From the NCBI GenBank assembly GCA_013368375.1, contig JAACJP010000001.1:1550001-1614000 (forward strand): 64,000 bases of DNA, given 5' to 3'. Shown here piece after piece: positions 57,002-64,000 of this stretch. Every line of letters starts with the position of its first letter. Within the stretch, counting starts at the first letter, position 1. Both the position numbers and the translations under genes were made by a program. Source of the DNA: Tricholomella constricta. Its lineage: Eukaryota > Basidiomycota > Agaricomycetes > Agaricales > Lyophyllaceae. Below the pieces are notes generated by a model. It saw nothing but the letters and a program-made list of their open reading frames with translations. It searched no databases and had not been told where the DNA came from.

Positions 57002-60000
57002 ATGGCTCCAAACAAGATCCTGGCTGAGAAACCAGACCAGATCCCTCTTCCCGCTACAGAATCCTCCCATCCCGAACGGCGCAGAGCCTCGGTCTTTCGT
57101 CGCTTCACCTATGTAATTATTGCTCTGCTTGGTCTTAAAGCCATTGCCCACAGTTATGCACCACACGGCCTCAAGCATAGTCCCCCCTCTCACGGACACC
57201 ATCATCGCTTTACAGTTGCGGAACGCGAGAAACTCTTCCTGTAGGTCCCTTAGTCGTCGCGTGCACATTGTATGATGACCGTATCTGCTGTGAAGTTCTG
57301 TCCCGAGTCCCGAAAGTGCTCTTGCTGCCTCTCGAGCATATGCGACGCATCCCCATCTCGCCGGCTCACCTGAGGATTTCGAAGATGCCAAAGTTATCCT
57401 TGAGCTTTTCCAGGACGAGTTCAGCATTACTCCTCCCTCAACTGCACCGATCTTCTCTGCCGGTACACCTGAGTCACGCAATGCTACTCTGCTGCTGACA
57501 TCTCGCGAGACAACTAAACCCTCCGCATGGATCGATATATACTATCCAGTGTTAAATACACCCCTTGACCGTAGCCTCCAAATCCTTGGGGAAAACGGTG
57601 CGGCGGTGTGGACCGCTGACTTAGTCGAAGATGGGGACCCACTCGATGGAGATGCGCACAAGTATAGAGACTCTGTCCCCACCTGGCATGGCCTGAGCAA
57701 AGATGGTGATGCTGAGGGCCAACTCGTATATGCTAATTACGGGTCGAAGGAGGTACGTGTACTGACAGTTGGCGCCCACTACTAGCCTGACGTTCATACA
57801 AAGGATTACGACAATCTAATTTTTGCTGGCGCTGACTTGACCGGAAAGATTGTCATTGTTCGCTACGGCAATGTATTTCGTGGCTTAAAGGTTCGCCTTG
57901 CTCTGTCCACTTGACTGACACTCAAATTCTATCCTTCAGATCAAAGGTGCTCAAGAGCTTGGTGCAGCAGGCGTTCTAATCTACTCTGACCCACGGGATG
58001 ATGGTTTTGTCACCGTCGAAAACGGGTACGCACCATATCCGGCTGGACCAGCGCGAAATCCTACCTCCGTTCAGCGAGGGAGCGTGCAGTTCCTTTCCTC
58101 ATACCCTGGTGACCCCACCACTCCTGGGTACCCTGCGTATGAAGATGCTGACAGGGGGGAAGGCTCGAACATCCCGAAGATTCCTAGCTTGCCAATCTCA
58201 TGGCAAAATGCGGAAAGGCTCCTTGAAGAAATCGATGAATTGTATGTTGTAGGACAGGACGGTAAGAGGACCCTCAGCGGAAAGGCCAGCAAGGCGAAAG
58301 TTAAACTAGTTAACCACGGTATGTCGAACACTGTGATCATGTAATGTATAGGATCTCAACGTTTTTCAGTGGACACGAAGGTGACTCCCATCTGGAACAC
58401 CATGGCATCTATACCTGGTCATATCCGTGATGAGGTGGTTATCATTGGTTGCCACCGCGACGGTAAGGGCTTGCGTCAATCACTGCTTCACGAAAATCAT
58501 CTTCATATCCACTGTTCTAGCATGGGTCCTGGGCGCTGCTGATCCCACCAGTGGGACGGTCTCGCTCCATGAGATAATTCGCGGCTTCGGTGCCTTGCTT
58601 AGGAAGGGATGGAAACCACTTCGGACAGGTACTAACCAAATACTTCATCGTGGTTCCAGATCCTTGACCCTTTCTGTACAGTCGTATTCGCAAGCTGGGA
58701 CGCGGAAGAGGTATGTTAATCGTTCATGATAAAAATTTCTACCTTGCCTTGCTACGAAGCTGACATATGCTTCCAGTACGGATTGATCGGTAGCACTGAA
58801 TGGGGTGAGGATTTCCCAGAATGGATTTCTGAGCACGCTGTGGCGTACCTCAATGTCGACGTATCCGTCTCGGGCTCGCAGTGGAATGTTGGCGGTTCAC
58901 CATCTCTTGCGCACCTCATCAAGCGAACTGCACTCGATATTCCTCACCCCACACTTGAGGGGAAGACTCTTTGGGACGCACGGAATGATGAAGGACCGTT
59001 CAAGGGAATTGAGGGCCATAACTCGAACCTCACCATCGACGCGGACTTCATAGAAGCGTACAACGCTGCACAGAGGGACCTGCGTGCGTCAAAAACAGGT
59101 GTCAGTCCTTTGGGAAGTGGAAGCGATTATACAGTGTTTTTGCAGAGACTTGGGGTGAGGATGATCATCAAGTCGCTTCATCGACGTGCCCTGACTCAAA
59201 GATTGGCTGTTACAGGTCGCAAGTTCAGACGAAGGCTTCGGCTTCACTCCCAGTGATGCTGTGTATCACTATCATTCGATCTACGACAGTCAGAAATACC
59301 AAGAGGTTTATGCAGATCCTGGCTTCCATCGGCATGTGTGTATAATTTTGTAAACTCTAGCATTTCAACACTGAACCTCTTTGACAGGTGACTGTCGCAA
59401 AGCATTTGGGTCTACTGGCCCTCCGTTTAACAGATTCGATTATCGTTCCTTTGAACACCACCCAGTATGCATTCGAACTCGATGACTATCTTGCCAAGTA
59501 AGCCTATTTTATATTTTCGGGGAGATAATATTCAATGCGAGTTTCCCAGAGTTGAAGGCCTCACAGCGGATATCCCTTCGTCCTTTACGGCACCGAACTA
59601 CTCGAAATTGCGGAAAGCAATTAAAAAGGTTCAAGAATCTAGTCTGAAATTGGACAAGGAAAAATACAAGGCAGAGAAGGCGCTCAAGCGCGCCATTCAC
59701 AAACTCCTTCCTCTTCATCACAATGGCATGTGCCGGAAATCGCATCGTCTCGTCAGACGCGCTGCCCGTTGGGTCAAGAAGGTCTTCGGGGTCGAGCCGC
59801 ACCACTATCAGCCAATTTCGAAGCCTGAAACAGAGGCATGGGCGAGGTTCTTGGAAATTGATGGAGATGAAATACGCGAATCTGCTGCGTCCCTCGGATA
59901 TGGACACTCTCACAAGCTCAAAAAGCTCATCAAGGCCGCGAAGCGCGTCGTGAAAGCGAACAAGAAGATCATTGCTTTTGAAAGGGGTTTCATTTCCAAG

Positions 60001-60245
60001 GGTGGTATCAAGGACAGGGAATGGTACAAGCATCTTGGGGTTGCTCCTGGCAAATGGCTCGGTAAGTAATCGGTCCACGTAAGTTTGCCGCCAGTCCATT
60101 TACGTTTGCACCAGGATATGGAGCGACTACTTTCCCTGCCCTGACTGAGGCTTTGATGTTCGATCAGAACGCAACCTTGGCCCAGCATGAGGCTGACCGC
60201 TTGGCCAAGCTGTTGAAGAATCTGGCATATGTCATAGAACCTTGA
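57002..60245 (+). CDS. M28 family metallopeptidase with PA domain (glutamate carboxypeptidase II-like)
   Basis: Type II membrane aminopeptidase/carboxypeptidase. A short cytoplasmic tail precedes the anchor [18 protein letters not shown]; the rest is lumenal or vacuolar. The PA domain includes [20 protein letters not shown] and [15 protein letters not shown]. The di-zinc catalytic domain shows all expected ligands: H-R-D-A-W and GAADPTSGT (with a bridging Asp), WDAEEYGLIG (Glu-Glu), YLNVDV (Asp) and YHYHSIYD (His). The C-terminal dimerisation-like region has an unusual long basic insertion (59600-60000), rich in Lys, Arg and His. The end ([12 protein letters not shown]) resumes the family pattern. 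Many small introns are present; the one between HRD and AW was checked. Overall identity is strong; the substrate is unknown. Confidence 0.93.
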
Positions 60246-60347
60246 ACGATTACGGGGCAGCGATGTACAATACGTAGTGTAACAAGACGAAGATGTAGCG
60301 TGATAGCGAGGTGGAGACGAAATTTGATCTTAGGTATAAAGTGGCGC

Positions 60348-61990
60348 TCAAGTCCTTACGTGGTTCATCCCTTCCTCTGGTTCTGGCATAAGCGTCTCAG
60401 AGTCAACAACATCATCACGCATATGACCAGGTACATCCCTGCTGCTTGTCGAGGATGTCGCCAAGCTGACAGAAGAACGTACAGTAGACGAGGTGTCGAA
60501 TGCTCTAGGAGGCTGAATAATGGCTGCCGTCAGAATTTTTTCGTCACCGATCATAGTGGCTCTAGGTACCTCAGATAGCAAATTACTTGAAAACGAGCTC
60601 GGGTTCGTCGCCTGGTCCCACTGCCATTCTCCAAGGGACGTTCGACCGAGATCGTGTGACTTCATTCGCTGGCGGAGCTTGGCGCGAGAGTTGAGTGTGC
60701 GGAGCATCCCGATGGTATACAACTTCCCAGTCAAAAGAACGAAAAAAAGGATAAGATGGTCTTGAAGATGCTATCAAATGGAGCCGTAAGCATGCGGGCA
60801 AGGGACTTACGATTGATGAGAGGACAAATAAATCACTCACAGGACTTGCATGATAGAGCCCTACGGCAACAATCATACACACAGCGGGTAGTGCTGACGA
60901 TTCCAGAGTTATCGATATGATCTGCATCAAAACCTGATCAAGCTCTACCAGGCCTGTCTTTGACTTCCATAGACTTATAACCACTGTCCTCGATTGATTG
61001 AGTAACGTCCCTGATAAAGAAGAAAGTCGAACATACGTATTGAGGTGACGATGACATCGAGGACTGTAGTGGCGCAGGGAAAGGACGTTAACATCAACTC
61101 GGGGAGGTTCCGTGACTCACCGAAAGACCCGAATATCCAATAGGAAAAGGCCACTACTGTCTCGAGGAGCAGGCGGGAACATTGTCAGCCTAGGCCCAAA
61201 GGTTGTAGAAAGCTTGCCTTACAGATACAAGGATGCTTCGAGTAGCGCTCAAGGACTGCTCAGGTCCTGGAATTTAACGCAAGAAAGCTTAATAAAATGA
61301 AGCTTACTTCATAGGTTTGTCCTGCTTCAAGAGTGCGGAAAGCAAGACCCATGGCGATGGCCTAGGTTTAGGAATCATCAGTCAAAGTTCTCCAGATTAC
61401 ACTTGCGCGAGAAAATACCAAATAGGTATTCGCAGCCATAAGCGTTGCCAGCAGCGTGGAAAGGGGGTAGAGGACCCACGGCGATCTATTGGTCATCTAA
61501 GCACGAATAAAGATCAATACAGACGAGGCAAAGACACAGCGCGAACCTTCCAGCAACGTCGAATGAAAAATGCTTCACATAAGGACGAAAGAACACCGTT
61601 CAGAAAGAGATCAGACCACTGTATATTGCTCGTTGACTACAGACCTGTACTTGTCAGGCATTCCCTGCTAGAAAAAGATTTACACGCACCCATTTTTTTT
61701 GGCTGATCATGGTCCTCCATGATTTATAGTCTTCGAGGACAGTTTGAAGGCTTTTGAATAGCGATCAATCGCCAAGTACTTGCCCGATCTCGTAACAGTA
61801 GAACTTACATGCAAATAACAATGATCATCACAACAAAGATCCGCTTGCGCCACGAATCGTCTCTGTAGTCCGCCCAGTACGTGAAGCCTTGGGCAAGGAG
61901 AATTCCGAGCATGAAGGACTGCAAAAAGCCACCCAAGAGAATCGGACCCGGAAGCTCAACGACCGGTTCCCCAGATAAGGTGTTGTCCAT
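60348..61990 (-). CDS. DUF6534-like integral membrane protein
   Basis: Basidiomycete-expanded membrane protein family of unknown function. It starts MDNTLSGEPVVELPGPILLG at 61990, then FLQSFMLGILLAQGFTYWA, DYRDDSWRKRIFVVMIIVIC and LQTVLEDYKSWRTMISQKKW. Further spans include TLLATLMAANTYL. The diagnostic C-terminal block is LTGKLYTIGMLRTLNSRAKL, followed by a long Ser/Thr-rich cytoplasmic tail. The order (short lumenal start, about seven helices, L-N-x-R block) matches this group. The full exon set was not resolved. No functional assignment is justified. Confidence 0.72.
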
Positions 61991-62319
61991 AACAAAGAAA
62001 TTTAAAGCAGAGGGTAATGAGAAGGATTCAGAAGTTCATGAACGAGGCTGGTCAGCCTCTAAACCATCGGGCCATCAGCCGATTGGATGACCAACATCGC
62101 GCGTCTCGCAAAACAATGGCTGACGATATTGCGGCGTAGGAGGTGCAAGATAACAAAACCAACTGGTTATATACTGAACAGGAAGACCCCCAAAGAAAGT
62201 CACTGACAATACCTCCAAGATCCGCGTGGACGTGCAAGTACAAAAACAATGGCGAATACAATATTATATGCTTGGTATGTGTAAATTGAGAAAGTGTGGA
62301 GTGGGGGAAACAGTCGAGA
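61991..62319. promoter_or_regulatory. upstream region of the DUF6534-like gene
   Basis: 330 bp between the DUF6534-like start and the stop of the next minus-strand gene. No gene or clear element seen. Confidence 0.5.
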
Positions 62320-64000
62320 TCATACAGTGCGGCGTAGAGCGTCCCATGCGTCGTGATGTTCAATGGAACAATGTTGGACTAATTCTTCGGTCGTTGCCCG
62401 TAGGAAAGGTTTTGGCTCCGAAGCATAACCCATCTTAAATCGAGCCCTGATAAAAAGTTTAGAAGGGGTGCCGCGTGTGGCGAACACTACTCACATGCAG
62501 AGCCTGCAGGTTTGTACCTCCTCATTCTCCTCGTCATCGTCGATGAGAGCTCCAAGACAGTCCTCGACCAATCGCAGACCATCAGGGCCTATTTCAATAT
62601 CTCCGTCTTCGCTTTCCTCATCATCCTCTTCCTGAACACCAGCGAGTTCTGGCTCCGTCTGCGCAACCGCAGGTGTCACGCCATCAGCCTGTACCTCTTC
62701 CCCGAGCCGCGGTTTCTTGGATTCATGCTGTTCTTTTAGAGGAGATAAGGCGGAGCTCGGTCGTTTCAGGGATGCCTGCTCGTGTAGGTCAATAGAAATG
62801 ACCGAGTCATCTCCGGGTGTAACATCCGTGGGTATCATCACTTCGATGGGTTCCGCCGGACTAACCGAGTCATATGTTTTATCTGTGGAAATGAGTTCTA
62901 AAGAGTGCACCGGCTTGTCGAGGTCTTCTGCGGGTTCGACAGGTGAATTCTGTAGCGGCTTCACATCCTGTTCCTGCGGGGGAGTGTTGGCGCCAGGTAA
63001 TGAGGGAGGAGTGGATGGATGTGGTTGAATGGGGGTCGCAGCATTGAGCGGGGATACAGGTGTCGAGGTCGGAGCTGGACTAGTCTTAGGAAGCTTGATA
63101 ATAATATTTGGAGGTCCGGGATGGGGTGTGGAGGACAACAAATGGCGTTGACGTATGGTGACAGCACTCATCGGAGTAGGAGGTAAATGAGGGTGTCCAT
63201 CGTTAATAGGAGGGTGGGTTGTGTTGACGGAGAGTGAAGGTTGAACAACAGCGCGAGAGGATGTGCCAGTTGCGGAAGAAGGCCTGGAGACTGGGCGTGA
63301 TTGCGTTGACGTGGTTGAATTGGATCGTGGGAGGCTCGTGTGCACCGATTCGTGAACGGCATTATGACTCCTCCAGTCCGCAACGATGGATAAGGCGTGG
63401 TGAATCTTTGATGCAAAAGGGGCCTATGGAACAAAATTCAGCGAAAACTAATTGGATGGAGGCGTTGAACAGAACCTGTTTATTGACTGCAACTTGACCT
63501 TCGACGCCATGGTTTCCTGGCTAGATACAGACCAGTCCATTAGCTTGAAGTGACAAAAAGAAGAAGCCTATACACACTTGCTGGCTGGGTACTGATCGTC
63601 CCAAAATCAGCGATTCTATCGCATATATACCGCATTTTACTTACCAACGGCGGGTTGAGCGAATTGCGTTCCACTTGCCTGAGCGGGTGGAAGAAGAAGA
63701 GGTCTTTGAATGGGCAAACGGGGAATTTGCTGTTGAGGACTCGGCGTGACTTGGGGGGTTTTCCATCGCGTAGTTGCAGGAAGTTGTGCTGTAGCTCTAC
63801 CAGCCGAGACTTCAATATGATGGCGAAGGGAGCTGATTTCATGGAGCGCTGCCGTGTAATGTCCCTGAAGTCTTTGGTATTCGATCAAGAGCTGTCTGTA
63901 TGCTGGAGTCTGTCCCGCCACAAGCGCTTCATTCTGCTTCTGCATTTGCGCCTTTTCCCGGTTAGCCTTCTGAACTTGACTCTCCAGTACATGTACCGTA
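62320..64000 (-). CDS. Ser/Thr/Pro-rich protein with coiled coil and C-terminal CxxC...HxxxxH motif, 5' partial
   Basis: The gene runs off the right edge, so its start is missing. The first visible exon encodes a coiled coil (LESQVQKANREKAQMQKQNE, LLIEYQRLQGHYTAALHEIS). Then come Pro/Gln-rich linkers and a long Ser/Thr/Pro region (APFASKIHHALSIVADWRSH, then NTTHPPINDGHPHLPPTPMS). A basic patch (EQHESKKPRLGEE) could be a nuclear signal. An acidic stretch (EEDDEESEDGDIEIG) leads to a last-exon motif CRLCMARF...EELVQHCSIEHHDAW, spaced like a C2H2-type zinc finger. The final intron joins CRLCM to ARFKMGYASEPK, and the stop is at 62320. Family unknown; a nuclear or DNA/RNA-binding role is only suggested. 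Confidence 0.68.

Overview
The window is a gene-dense stretch of nuclear DNA from a filamentous basidiomycete, most likely an Agaricomycete. The evidence is about 30 protein genes broken by many 48-60 nt introns with GT...AG ends, frequent very small exons, and basidiomycete-type families (DUF6534- and DUF7704-like membrane proteins, an RTA1-like exporter, a DUF262 protein with a D-G-K-Q-R motif) beside conserved eukaryotic housekeeping genes. I found no tRNA, rRNA, CRISPR array or recognisable transposon. All products are called by reading spliced translations; no database search was run.

Layout. 1-5.1 kb: a Zn2Cys6 transcription factor cut by the left edge, a small membrane protein (-), and the ESCRT-III subunit Vps24/CHMP3. 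5.4-13.8 kb (all +): NAD-isocitrate dehydrogenase catalytic-type subunit (IDH2), an SSD1-type RNB protein, and a TspO/MBR protein. 14.1-18.2 kb (-): a complete Argonaute. 18.8-22.6 kb (+): a Ser/Pro-rich protein and a Ca-binding mitochondrial carrier (SAL1/SCaMC). 23.1-28.8 kb (-): a VTT-domain (SNARE-associated Golgi) protein, ribosomal protein eL36, casein kinase 2 beta and a fluoride exporter. The exporter is divergent from 3-ketodihydrosphingosine reductase (TSC10), with only 57 bp between start codons. 30.7-40.2 kb: a DUF7704-like protein, VID27 (-), a small uncertain gene, a decayed RTA1 copy just upstream of an intact RTA1 gene, a zinc-ribbon protein resembling Rpr2/SNM1 (-), and a BTB-like protein. 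40.5-45.7 kb (+): HIS4, a short-chain dehydrogenase and an ACMSD-type amidohydrolase. 45.8-50.0 kb (-): a tandem pair of membrane-anchored alpha/beta hydrolases. 50.3-64 kb: the IDH1-type regulatory subunit, an unrecognised gene (-) divergent from a DUF262/GmrSD-N-like protein, DCC1 (-), an M28 peptidase, a DUF6534-like protein (-), and a Ser/Thr/Pro-rich protein cut by the right edge (-).

How they work together. Most genes are unrelated housekeeping functions. The clearest functional link is that both subunits of the mitochondrial NAD-dependent isocitrate dehydrogenase lie 45 kb apart in one window. I do not see a clearly novel multi-gene system. The most unusual signals are structural: a candidate 3-nt microexon in Argonaute, adjacent 12- and 14-nt exons in its PIWI region, a 7-nt exon and a GC-AG intron in the DUF262 gene, an SSD1 protein that keeps the RNase II active-site aspartates, and the recent tandem hydrolase duplication with its promoter block.
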